A DNA stretch of 64,000 nt, from assembly GCA_964462985.1 (NCBI GenBank), contig CAYXAA010000020.1, forward strand, positions 17,177-81,176, given 5' to 3'. The stretch is from CAYXAA01 sp964462985. Lineage in GTDB: Bacteria > Pseudomonadota > Alphaproteobacteria > Rhizobiales > Stappiaceae. The position numbers were made by a program, and so were the translations under genes. This document shows, piece by piece, positions 53,501-60,159 of this stretch (positions are counted from its first letter, which is position 1; each line of letters starts with the position of its first letter). The notes beneath the pieces are model-generated. The model made no database searches. It was not told the origin of the DNA and saw only the letters and a list, made by a program, of their open reading frames with translations.

Positions 53501-54080
53501 GGCCCTCCTGATGCTCGGTCGCATCGATGTGCCGGGTTCCGAACAGCCAGGCAAATACCGCCATGCCGAGCGTGATCAGGAAGGTGACGTCGCCGCCGTA
53601 GGCCAGGGGGGCAGCGCCGTTGTCGACATTGAGATCGCCGATCATCGTCGTCAGCGACAGCGAGACCGCCTTGAGCTGCAGCGCGATGTAGGGAATGATG
53701 CCGACGACGGAGATCAGGGTGGCGACGGCGGCGACGGACTGGCTCTTGCCGTAGCGCGCGCCGATGAAATCGGCGATCGAGGTGATGCGCTCTGTCTTGG
53801 ACAGGCGGACGACTCGCCGAAGCAGCCTGTAGCCGAGCGCGAACACCAGCACCGGGCCGATGTAGATCGTCAGGAATTCGATCCCGTTCTGGGTCGCACC
53901 GCCGACCGAACCGAAGAAGGTCCAGGACGTGCAGTAGACCGACAGCGACAGCGCATAGATCAGCGGCCGCCCGCGCCCCGGCGCCACGATCCGGCTCTTG
54001 CGGTCGCCGTAGCTGGCAATTGCAAACAGCAGCAGCACATAGGCCAGCGCTGCAGTGATCACCACCCAGCCGTTGAGCAT
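50553..54080 (-). CDS. Hybrid sensor histidine kinase with N-terminal sodium:solute symporter domain (CrbS/MxtR-like)
   Basis: A 1,175-residue protein. Residues 1-510 form an SSS transporter-like membrane domain with about 13 helices (YCTSWTFFGSVGGATQNG is typical). A linker (about 560-640) is followed by a PAS domain (about 660-775, QVRQGISVFDRDLRLICWNRQF), then HisKA with His820 in AAGHDILQPLNA, an HATPase (N-box NLVSNAIKYT, G-boxes GIGIP and GLGLGLS) and a C-terminal receiver with Asp1102 (VDYHLDD). In Vibrio and Pseudomonas such proteins sense a short-chain carboxylate and activate acs and symporter genes via CrbR. A terminal receiver implies a relay or a phosphate sink here. Confidence 0.9.
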   Translation of the reverse strand: MLNGWVVITAALAYVLLLFAIASYGDRKSRIVAPGRGRPLIYALSLSVYCTSWTFFGSVGGATQNGIEFLTIYIGPVLVFALGYRLLRRVVRLSKTERITSIADFIGARYGKSQSVAAVATLISVVGIIPYIALQLKAVSLSLTTMIGDLNVDNGAAPLAYGGDVTFLITLGMAVFAWLFGTRHIDATEHQEGLMLAIASEAIVKLVAFLAVGIWVTYWLYDGPSALVAEIAATPAVEEAVTKELVGGNWIVMTVLSSFAILMLPRQFHVTVTENNSDAELRRATWMFPLYLVAINLFVVPIAAAGMLNIGDSVNPDMFVLALPIAENAPWLALFAFIGGLSAATAMVIVATVALSIMISNDIVMPLILRRRSEDEIIDSSGDDMSRLLLRIRRAAIFFILILAYAYYRLAGDSAALASIGLLSFAAIAQFAPAFFGGLLWRRATARGAIAGMLTGFGIWAYTLLLPTFAQSGLISDNFLQSGPFGLWLFRPQALFSIAFDPFIHGVFWSLTLNLAVYVVVSMTRMPEPIERLQANIFVPAELSPAPSLRLWRSSVTIGDLRATIARYLGEERTDRSFSRYARERNLDLSPSAPADAQMLRYSEQLLASAIGAASSRLVLSLLVKRRDPSGKGAMKLLDDATAAIQYNRDLLQTALDQVRQGISVFDRDLRLICWNRQFRELLGLPAEYGQVGTPLDAVIRFNAERGEFGRGPVEAIVADRIDKLVVRQETFQERLTSSQTVLEVRSSPMPDGGIVTTYTDVTERFLAEEALARANETLERRVRERTRELTRVNEALIEAKREADEANIGKTRFLAAAGHDILQPLNAARLYASSLVDRFSEGENRSLVRAVEASLESVEEIIGAVLDISRLDTGALKPDSTVFRLDEILNPLRMEFEPIAQEKELDFKVLPCSLSVRSDRRLLRRLLQNLVSNAIKYTANGEVLVGVRRRQGRAVVEIHDTGIGIPASKQKVIFREFHRLDDGARVARGLGLGLSIVERISRVLDHPVQLDSRTDRGSCFRVTIPVAAAVPVEAPPPPMIAMPHQLEGLTVLAIDNEPQILDGMAALLTGWQCQVIAARDAQEAAAQILEIGETPDVMLVDYHLDDGNGIDAIVQLRWKFGAGIPAILITADRSRTVRAEAAAKGIDLLNKPLKPAALRAQLSRRRVETGTAAE

Positions 54081-54202
54081 CCTCCGTCGGTCCTCCCGGC
54101 CGCGCGGATCGTCCGGCCGCGCGACAGGAAAGATCGGAACATGTTTCGGGAAGTCTGTCTATTCGACCTGTTTCGCACGCAAGAACGCGTGCAGAACGAC
54201 GG

Positions 54203-54808
54203 TCAGGCCGCGGCGAGCAGGTGCGCCTGGCTGAGCGCCGCGTCGAGGGCCTGCTGACGCTGTTCGGCCCCGAGCGCCACGCCTTCGGCGCGCACGAACT
54301 CGATCTCCTTGACGCCGAGGAAGCCGAACAGGCCGCTGAGATAGCTCTCCTGGTGGTCGAGGGCGGCGAGCGGCGGCTGCGAATAGATCCCACCGCGCGA
54401 CGACACCACGATCACCCGCTTGCCGCCACACAGGCCCTCGGCCCCCGTTTCGGTATAGCGGAAGGTCCGGCCGGCGACGGCGAGACTGTCGATCCACGCC
54501 TTGAGCTGGCTCGGCACCGAGAAGTTGTACATTGGTGCGCCGACGACGACGATATCGGCATCAAGAAACTCCTGGAGCGTGGTCTCGGTAACCTGGAGAT
54601 CGCGCTGGAGCGCCGGATCGCTCGTCCCCGCCGTCTTCGCGGCGAGCAGCGCGCCGGTGTGGTGCGGGACGGGGTCTGCCGCAAGGTCCCGGTAGGTGAC
54701 GGTCAGCCCCGGCTTGCTCCGCTTCAGGCCGGAAACGATCTCGGCGGTGATGCGGCGGCTGACCGACTGTTCGCCGGTGATGCTGGAATCGATATGCAAT
54801 AGCTTCAT
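54203..54808 (-). CDS. azoR: FMN-dependent NADH-azoreductase
   Basis: A 201-residue flavodoxin-like quinone/azo reductase. The N-terminal phosphate loop KLLHIDSSITGEQSVSRRITAEIV, MYNFSVPSQLKAWIDSLAVAGRTFRY and SSRGGIY are the AzoR FMN-binding blocks. It reduces azo dyes and, physiologically, quinones or electrophiles, using NADH. The start was set at the ATG after CAGGAGACC. It is divergent from an HxlR-type regulator with 219 bases between; HxlR proteins commonly repress neighbouring azoreductases and respond to quinones or aldehydes through a cysteine. Confidence 0.93.
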   Translation of the reverse strand: MKLLHIDSSITGEQSVSRRITAEIVSGLKRSKPGLTVTYRDLAADPVPHHTGALLAAKTAGTSDPALQRDLQVTETTLQEFLDADIVVVGAPMYNFSVPSQLKAWIDSLAVAGRTFRYTETGAEGLCGGKRVIVVSSRGGIYSQPPLAALDHQESYLSGLFGFLGVKEIEFVRAEGVALGAEQRQQALDAALSQAHLLAAA

Positions 54809-54960
54809 GAGCAGGTCTCCTGCCGGGCCGGAAACGGTCGCCGGCGGCGATGAAGTGAATTTCGGCAAGCCGTCATCGTTCGGCGGCGGCGCCTTGGATG
54901 GAGGGCACCGTACCGCCGTTGAAGGTGGCGTTGCGCGTTCGAGACGGGAACAATTTGTTC

Positions 54961-54997
54961 CTTGCGCTAAAATGCAATCTGTCTAGATTTGCGCAAG
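54961..54997. promoter_or_regulatory. Inverted repeat in the azoR-hxlR divergent promoter
   Basis: CTTGCGC (54961-54967) and GCGCAAG (54991-54997) are perfect seven-base arms around 23 bases. A smaller nested repeat AATCT-GTCT-AGATT lies at 54976-54989. The whole is 31 bases upstream of the hxlR start and is a good candidate operator for the HxlR protein; binding is inferred. Confidence 0.45.
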
Positions 54998-55027
54998 AAG
55001 GCACTTTTTTGGACGCCGGACACACCC

Positions 55028-55486
55028 ATGGACGCCAGTAACACTGATGTGCGCAACAACGACACCGCGGCGGCGGCGTCAGAGCGCGCGGCTCCTCCGC
55101 CCGAAAGCGGCCAGGTTCTTGAGCCGGACTCGCATGAGAACTGCCGCGCGGTCTCCGATACGCTGTCCCGCATAGGCGACAAATGGACGGTGATGGTGGT
55201 CGGCACCTTGTCGAAGGGGCCGATGCGCTACAATCAGATCCGCCGTTCGATTGACGGCATCTCACAAAGGATGTTGACGCTGACGCTGAAGGGTCTGGAG
55301 CGGGATGGCCTCGTCAGCCGCACCGTATTTCCGACGATCCCGCCCAGGGTCGACTACGAGCTTACCGAACTCGGCCGCACCTTGATCGAGCCGCTGCAAA
55401 GCCTCTTCGTGTGGTCGAAGACGCATCGCCCGGCGATGCTCGAGGCGCGTCGCCGGTTCGACGAGCGCCACGACCACGGCGCCTAG
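55028..55486 (+). CDS. HxlR-family transcriptional regulator
   Basis: A 152-residue winged-helix regulator. The HxlR domain spans about residues 38-135, with Cys39 in SHENCRAV at the usual redox or electrophile-sensing position, followed by LSRIGDKWTVMVVGTLSKGPMRYNQIRRSIDGISQRMLTLTLKGLERDGLV (quoted here only to its landmark GDKWTVMVVG and ISQRMLT motifs). Residues 1-37 are a polar, Ala/Pro-rich extension. The start ATG was chosen over an upstream TTG in frame because the latter lies inside the promoter inverted repeat. It probably represses azoR. Confidence 0.88.
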   Translation: MDASNTDVRNNDTAAAASERAAPPPESGQVLEPDSHENCRAVSDTLSRIGDKWTVMVVGTLSKGPMRYNQIRRSIDGISQRMLTLTLKGLERDGLVSRTVFPTIPPRVDYELTELGRTLIEPLQSLFVWSKTHRPAMLEARRRFDERHDHGA

Positions 55487-55697
55487 CGCCGCGGCGGGGT
55501 GCTCCGTCGCCGCCTGCGGTCCGGACGCCGGGCTGTTGTCGCACCGTCGGATTGCCGGCGTCATCGCTGCGACCAACGCGGCGCTTCGCAGAAGCCGGCG
55601 CCACCAATGTTACGGCAAGGTCGTTGCCGCGTGATTCTGTCCGCAGGCCGCCGAAGCTCCCCGTGCCGAATCAGACCCCCGTCGTCCCTCTGAGGTG

Positions 55698-55744
55698 AGA
55701 TTTCCCGGCTGCAACTTGACGGCGCCGCAATCGAGGGGAAATCT
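55698..55744. repeat. Widely spaced inverted repeat upstream of mscL
   Basis: AGATTTCCC (55698-55706) and GGGAAATCT (55736-55744) are perfect nine-base arms separated by 29 bases, ending 33 bases before mscL. They could form a hairpin in the leader RNA or serve as a terminator for hxlR; arms of this length with this spacing also occur by chance at this window size. Confidence 0.3.
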
Positions 55745-55777
55745 TTCCTGCCTGATCAACGCAACAGGGAGGCGGGC

Positions 55778-56215
55778 ATGCTGAAGGAGTTCAAGGAATT
55801 CGCCATGAAGGGCAATATGCTCGACATGGCCGTCGGCATCGTCATCGGCGCCGCCTTTTCCGCAATTGTCTCCTCGATGGTCGACGACATCATCATGCCG
55901 CCGATCGGTCTGCTCCTCGGCAATGTCGACTTCTCGCAGCTCTTCGTTGTGCTGAAGAGCGGCAATCCGGCCGGGCCCTATCCGACGATCGCCGCCGCGC
56001 AGGATGCGGGCGCCGTCACCTGGAATGTCGGCCTCTTCATCAACGCGGTGATCAAGTTCCTGATCGTGGCCCTTGCCCTGTTCATCGTGGTGAAGGCAAT
56101 CAACCGCCTGCGCCGCGCCGGCGAGGAGGCCGAAAAGGCTCCGGCCGAGCCGGCGCCCCCGCCGCGCCAGGAGGTGCTGCTGGAGGAGATCCGCGATCTC
56201 CTGAAGAAGGGCTGA
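55778..56215 (+). CDS. mscL: Large-conductance mechanosensitive channel
   Basis: A 145-residue membrane channel that opens under membrane tension to release solutes on osmotic downshock. It shows the MscL pattern: N-terminal amphipathic helix MLKEFKEFAMKGNMLDMAVG, first helix VGIVIGAAFSAIVSSMVDDIIMPPIG, a periplasmic loop of about 30 residues, second helix (about 87-107) and a cytoplasmic helix ending EEIRDLLKKG. The gate region GAAFSAIV is normal. A ribosome site AGGGAGG precedes the ATG. It may complement the choline/betaine system in osmotic adaptation, though the genes are far apart in the window. Confidence 0.95.
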   Translation: MLKEFKEFAMKGNMLDMAVGIVIGAAFSAIVSSMVDDIIMPPIGLLLGNVDFSQLFVVLKSGNPAGPYPTIAAAQDAGAVTWNVGLFINAVIKFLIVALALFIVVKAINRLRRAGEEAEKAPAEPAPPPRQEVLLEEIRDLLKKG

Positions 56216-56559
56216 GTCGCCCCTGCGGCAGCCGACGCGTGGCCGGCTCGCGCCTGAGCCTGCGCACCATCAACCTCGGCCGACACGGCATCACCTGGCG
56301 AGCCTGCCCGCCTCGAATCGGCCCGGGCCGGAGATTCGTGCCCGGCGACGATTCAACACAACCTCGGCGAAAGCTGGCTGACGCGATGCAGGGGTGTCGG
56401 TCGGCCCATCGGACAGAGCAAGACCCTCCAACTTCTTGATGGGTTGACAGGGGGGTGGACCGGTGTGCCACGTGATTTTGCGTAGTAGTGTTAGACATTC
56501 GGTTCGCTTTGGGTGCAACCTAGGGCGTAGTAGGTCTGAGTGCAGGTACGGTCCAGGGT
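56216..56559 (+). other. Intergenic region upstream of fixL
   Basis: These 344 bases hold no gene. A TTGACA hexamer at about 56445 is the only promoter-like -35 I see, without an obvious -10. The motif CGTAGTAG occurs twice, at 56481-56488 and 56526-56533, 45 bases apart and 27 bases before fixL at the nearest. A related GCGTAGTT is found upstream of the stand-alone receiver gene, which makes it a candidate recognition element. Confidence 0.45.
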
Positions 56560-57735
56560 ATGTCGACCCATCCCAGTGTATCGGACGCACGGCTTCTCAG
56601 CGTGCTGTCCACGGCCGTCGACGGTATCGTCGTCATGGACGACCGGGCCCGCATCCTGCTCTTCAATCAGGCGTGCGAGAAGCTGTTCGGCTACACCGCC
56701 GAGGAGACCTTCGGGCAGAACGTCAAGATGCTGATGCCGGAGGAATACGCCCGCGCGCACGACGGCTATCTCCGGCACTATCTTGAGACCGGCGAGCGCC
56801 GCATCATCGGCATCGGCCGCGAGGTCCGCGGGCGCCATCGCGACGGCACGGAATTTCCAATCGAGCTGTCGGTCGGCGAGGCGCACACCGCGGAAGGGCG
56901 CCAGTTCATTGGCATTATTCGTGATTTGAGGCCACGCAAGGCGGTTGAGAAGCGTCTTGCCCAAGCCCAGAACCAGCTCATCAGCATGACGCGCATCAGC
57001 GCGCTCGACGAGATGGGGGCGGCGATCTCGCACGAGCTCAACCAGCCACTGACGGCGATCATGCTCTATCTCCAGGCGATCCGGCGCAAAGCGCAAGCCG
57101 TGCCCGAACTGGACGCCTCGCTCGCCGCCGTCATCGACAAGGCTCTCAACGAATCGGAGCGTGCCAGTCAGATCATTCAGCGCATGCGCCATTTCGTCGA
57201 GAAGAAGGAGCCGGAGCGGCGGCCCGTCGACGTCGCCGAATTGATCGACGAATGCATGGAACTCGTCACCCTCGGCAACGCCAACGTCGATGTCCCAGTG
57301 GAAAGCGACGTGGCCGACGACCTGCCGAGGCTCCACGTCGACCCGGTCCAGATCCAGCAGGTCCTCGTGAACCTGCTCCGTAACGCGCTCGAGGCGGTGC
57401 GAACGGTCGACGAAAGGTGGGTGCGCATCTCGGCCGCGCGCGACGACGGCGCGATTGTCATCACGGTGGCGGATTCGGGGCCGGGCGTGCCGGCAGAGAT
57501 CGTCCCCAACCTGTTCCGCGCGTTCTCGGGATCCAAGCGCCGGGGGCTCGGGCTCGGGCTCGCGATCTCGCGATCCATCGCACAAAATCATGGCGGTGAT
57601 CTCACGGTGGAGCACGATTCGGGCGCCGGTGCGCGGTTCGTGCTTCAGTTGCCTCTCACGAACCTGGACGATGCGATCGGGCCACAGAGCGCCAGCGATG
57701 CTGGTGGAAAAGGAGAAAAAGGAACAACCGCATGA
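56560..57735 (+). CDS. fixL: Oxygen-sensing heme-PAS histidine kinase
   Basis: A 391-residue soluble FixL: one PAS domain (about 10-125) and a kinase core. The heme-PAS signature is preserved: proximal His67 (AHDGYL) and distal Arg87 (GIGR) match His200 and Arg220 of Bradyrhizobium FixL with a constant offset of 133, and Ile82 matches Ile215. The position of Bradyrhizobium Arg206 is His73 here. The phospho-acceptor is His158 in AAISHELNQPLTA; ATP-binding boxes NLLRNALEA, DSGPGVP and GLGLGLA follow. There are no membrane helices, as in Bradyrhizobium and unlike Sinorhizobium. It is active when oxygen-free and phosphorylates FixJ, whose gene overlaps by four bases. Confidence 0.93.
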   Translation: MSTHPSVSDARLLSVLSTAVDGIVVMDDRARILLFNQACEKLFGYTAEETFGQNVKMLMPEEYARAHDGYLRHYLETGERRIIGIGREVRGRHRDGTEFPIELSVGEAHTAEGRQFIGIIRDLRPRKAVEKRLAQAQNQLISMTRISALDEMGAAISHELNQPLTAIMLYLQAIRRKAQAVPELDASLAAVIDKALNESERASQIIQRMRHFVEKKEPERRPVDVAELIDECMELVTLGNANVDVPVESDVADDLPRLHVDPVQIQQVLVNLLRNALEAVRTVDERWVRISAARDDGAIVITVADSGPGVPAEIVPNLFRAFSGSKRRGLGLGLAISRSIAQNHGGDLTVEHDSGAGARFVLQLPLTNLDDAIGPQSASDAGGKGEKGTTA

Positions 57736-58337
57736 ACGAAACCGCTCCTTCGATCCACATCGTCGACGACGACCCCTCGGTTCGCGACGCCTTGTCGGTC
57801 GTCTTCGACATGGAAGGCTTCACCGTCACCGCGTTCGAAACCGGCGAGGATTTCCTGTCGGCCGCCGGCGAGAGCGTTCCGGACTGCGTGCTGCTCGACG
57901 TTCACATGCCAGGTCGCTCGGGCATCGAGATCCTGCGTTCGCTCCAGGAGAAGAGGTTCTCGGCCCCCGTCTTCGTGATCTCAGGCCAGGGCGACATTCC
58001 CATGGCGGTCGAGGCAATCAAGCAGGGAGCGCACGACTTCATCGAAAAGCCCTTCGACGCCGACACGGTGGTGGGTCGGGTGCGAGAGGCGATCCGGGCG
58101 ATGCGGGCCATGACCAGAAAGGGTGCGCCTGACCTGGACTTTCCCGGTGTCGGTCAACTCACGCCACGAGAGCGCGAGGTGCTGGAACAGATCACCGGTG
58201 GCGCCTCGAACAAGGAGGCGGGTCGCACGCTCGGCATCAGCCCTCGCACGGTCGAGGTGCATCGGGCGCGGATCATGGAGAAGCTCGGTGCCCGCAATGC
58301 CGCCGACCTCGTGCGGATCGTGCTTAGGGGCGGCTAG
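57732..58337 (+). CDS. fixJ: Response regulator FixJ
   Basis: A 201-residue response regulator. The receiver domain shows IVDDDPSVRDAL (Asp12-14), phospho-acceptor Asp56 in LLDVHMPG and Lys in FIEKPF, then a linker and a LuxR-type helix-turn-helix (about 140-198, LTPREREVLEQITGGASNKEAGRTLGISPRTVEVHR, cited by its start LTPRERE). Phospho-FixJ activates the microaerobic cascade through fixK and, in diazotrophs, nifA. The ATGA overlap with fixL means coupled synthesis. A stand-alone receiver gene follows 223 bases downstream and a FixK-type gene after that. Confidence 0.95.
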   Translation: MNETAPSIHIVDDDPSVRDALSVVFDMEGFTVTAFETGEDFLSAAGESVPDCVLLDVHMPGRSGIEILRSLQEKRFSAPVFVISGQGDIPMAVEAIKQGAHDFIEKPFDADTVVGRVREAIRAMRAMTRKGAPDLDFPGVGQLTPREREVLEQITGGASNKEAGRTLGISPRTVEVHRARIMEKLGARNAADLVRIVLRGG

Positions 58338-58424
58338 CTTTTGCGCGCCGCCGCGGCACGGGCGACCAGGCGCTGTGCGGAGCGGCGTCGTCCGGCCTCC
58401 TGGCGCGCGATTCGGTTCGCAATA

Positions 58425-58468
58425 ACCCCTTTGGGGTCAGCCCCTTTCGCACTAACCCCATTGGGGTT
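58425..58468. promoter_or_regulatory. Two CCCC-N3-GGGG palindromes upstream of the stand-alone receiver gene
   Basis: ACCCC-TTT-GGGGT at 58425-58437 and AACCCC-ATT-GGGGTT at 58454-58468 have centres 30 bases apart, about three helical turns, with another partial copy (CCCCTTT) between. They begin 87 bases after fixJ ends and about 93 bases before the receiver gene. This looks like a paired operator; a factor recognising AACCCC half-sites is not known to me. Confidence 0.5.
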
Positions 58469-58560
58469 CGATTGCGTGATACTGCGTAGTTCTGTGAAAA
58501 GGCCAAAGGCGTATAGTGCCGCGACCTGCCGCGAGGCAGAGACATCGAGGCGCGTTTCCG

Positions 58561-58899
58561 GTGACCATACACATCATCGAAGATGATCCGGGCGTTGCGG
58601 ACGCCCTCGCGCTTCTGCTTGCGCAGTTGGGTCACCAGACGGTCGTGCATTGTGACGCGGAGTCCTTCTTCGAGAACCCGCCACCGGCCGCACATGATAC
58701 CGTTATCGTCGATCTGGGGCTTCCCGGCCTGACGGGAATTCAGGTGATCCGCTGGATCGACCAGCTGCAGGTCAGGCCGAAGGTCATCGCCATCACCGGG
58801 CAGCCGAAACGGGTGATCATGGAGATGGTTGCCGACTACACCCCGGCAATCCTTCTGCGCAAACCGCTGACCGAAGAGGCGCTGGTCGAGCATCTTTGA
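58561..58899 (+). CDS. Stand-alone receiver (single-domain response regulator) in the fix cluster
   Basis: A 112-residue protein that is only a receiver domain: acidic triad Glu7-Asp8-Asp9 (IIEDDPG), phospho-acceptor Asp51 (VIVDLGLPG), Thr79 in AITGQPK and Lys101 in LLRKPL. With no output domain it could be a phosphate sink or modulator for FixL, similar in concept to the receiver proteins found in fixLJ-K clusters of photosynthetic Rhizobiales. The start is GTG at 58561; an upstream ATG 45 bases earlier is in frame but adds a basic non-conserved stretch. A GCGTAGTT motif occurs about 75 bases upstream. Confidence 0.85.
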   Translation: MTIHIIEDDPGVADALALLLAQLGHQTVVHCDAESFFENPPPAAHDTVIVDLGLPGLTGIQVIRWIDQLQVRPKVIAITGQPKRVIMEMVADYTPAILLRKPLTEEALVEHL

Positions 58900-59299
58900 G
58901 GCGGTCGGCCGTCGATCAGCTGCCGTTGCAACGCGCGGCTTCGGAACGATATCGGGCTTTACATCCACGACGTGACGTGATGTCGCACTGTGGTGTGAAA
59001 GGTCAGAGGCCGGCCAATTCTGCAATGCCGGCTATACGGAACCCGAGGCACTCTGCCAATTTTTGGGCTATGCTTCTCCGATACCCGCGGCGATACGTCG
59101 CGCCCTGATTTCATTAAGTAAATCGTCGTACGGAAACGACCGAATTACTCGGTAAAAGCCCTATCGGTAACGTGCTTTCGTCCCTGGAAGAGGAAATCAG
59201 TGCGCCGGACGGGGCGCTATTTTGCCGAGCGCGGCGGGCGGACGGTCTTCCGCCGTGTGATCCGGCGGAATGCTTCCGGGGGCTCATGAGGAGGCCACT
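58900..59299 (+). other. Upstream region of the FixK-type gene
   Basis: These 400 bases hold no gene. An AT-richer part at 59100-59170 contains ACCGA-ATTAC-TCGGT, a five-base-arm dyad, and a related ATCGGTAAC, plausible activator sites. A perfect hairpin TTCCGCCG/CGGCGGAA lies in the leader, followed by GAGGAGG at 59288-59294 as ribosome site. I do not find a classic FNR/FixK box (TTGAT-N4-ATCAA), so autoregulation by FixK is not supported. Confidence 0.5.
59248..59270 (+). promoter_or_regulatory. Leader hairpin upstream of the FixK-type gene
   Basis: TTCCGCCG (59248-59255) pairs perfectly with CGGCGGAA (59263-59270) across a seven-base loop. It ends 29 bases before the start codon, in what is probably the transcribed leader. 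It could slow initiation, stabilise the mRNA or bind a regulator; no T tract follows, so it is not a standard terminator. Confidence 0.4.
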
Positions 59300-60007
59300 A
59301 TGGCGTATATGGATCGGGATGCGGGAGCCGGTGCCGGCGCTGCCCGGCAAAACGTCGTTCAGATGCCTTTTGCGGACGCAGCCGCACATCCCGTTACCAA
59401 GGTGCAGCGTCATTCCGAGCACACCGTGATCTTCTACGAGGGCGACACCGCGGACCGGCTGTTTGAGCTGGAAGACGGGATCGTCATGCTGTTCAAGCTG
59501 CTGCCGGACGGCCGTCGCCAGGTGGTCGAGATCCTGAAACCGGGCGCCATCTTCGGCCTCTCGGCAGGACCGGTCTATGACGTGTCGGCCGAGACGCTGA
59601 CCTCTTCCCGGATCGGCGTGCTCGATCGCCGCGATATGGATTCCTCGCCCTGGCTGCAGCGTCAGGTGACGCATTGCCTGCTTCGACAGATGGAGACCAT
59701 GCACGATCACGCCATGCTGCTTGGCCGCAAGTCGGCGGCAGAACGCGTGGCCAGTTTCCTGATGCGCATGGTGCCCGGCCGCGGTGGCTACGGCTGCCTG
59801 GGACCGGCCGAGGGCGGCAAGGACGAGCGCGAGGTCGTGCTGGCGATGACCCGTCAGGAGATCGCGGACTATCTCGGCCTGACGATCGAGACGGTGAGCC
59901 GGGTTATTTCCGACATGAAGCGTCGCGGCCTGATTTCCATCGTCCGCCAGGACCGCATCCGCATCAACAACGTCTGTGCCCTCTGCAAGGCCACCGGCAT
60001 TCACTAG
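59300..60007 (+). CDS. fixK: Crp/Fnr-family regulator, FixK type
   Basis: A 235-residue regulator. A cyclic-nucleotide-binding-like beta-roll (about 45-150, VIFYEGDTADRLFELEDGIVMLFKLLPDGR) leads through a dimerisation helix to the DNA-binding domain with MTRQEIADYLGLTIETVSRVISDMKRRGLI (about 183-212; landmark ETVSR), the Glu and Arg that in FNR/FixK proteins read TTGAT-N4-ATCAA. The N-terminal cysteine cluster of FNR is absent, so it does not sense oxygen itself and depends on FixLJ. The start is set 5 bases after GAGGAGG; an ATG ten codons upstream lies inside the leader hairpin. The neighbouring hemN is a typical FixK/FNR target. Confidence 0.85.
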   Translation: MAYMDRDAGAGAGAARQNVVQMPFADAAAHPVTKVQRHSEHTVIFYEGDTADRLFELEDGIVMLFKLLPDGRRQVVEILKPGAIFGLSAGPVYDVSAETLTSSRIGVLDRRDMDSSPWLQRQVTHCLLRQMETMHDHAMLLGRKSAAERVASFLMRMVPGRGGYGCLGPAEGGKDEREVVLAMTRQEIADYLGLTIETVSRVISDMKRRGLISIVRQDRIRINNVCALCKATGIH

Positions 60008-60082
60008 TGCACTTATCCGGGCGCGTGCGTCCGGGTCCGGCCGACAGACCGCAACAAGCGGCGGGCCGCCCCATCGGCCACA

Positions 60083-60124
60083 CCCCACCCGGCCTTCATC
60101 CTGTCCAGGGATGGTCGGGTGGGG
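60083..60124. terminator. Strong hairpin between convergent fixK-type gene and hemN
   Basis: CCCCACCCGGCC (60083-60094) pairs with GGTCGGGTGGGG (60113-60124) at 11 of 12 positions, with an inner CATCC/GGATG stem. It stands between two convergent genes, 76 bases after one stop and 36 bases from the other, so it probably terminates both transcripts although no T run follows. Confidence 0.6.
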
Positions 60125-60159
60125 GCCTCACGCGCTTGCGGGACGCAACTCTTTGCCGT

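Noticed and set aside
56216..56559. Possible tRNA or small RNA in the 344-base region before fixL
   Set aside because: No cloverleaf-compatible arms or CCA-adjacent acceptor stem could be drawn, and no promoter-terminator pair is evident.
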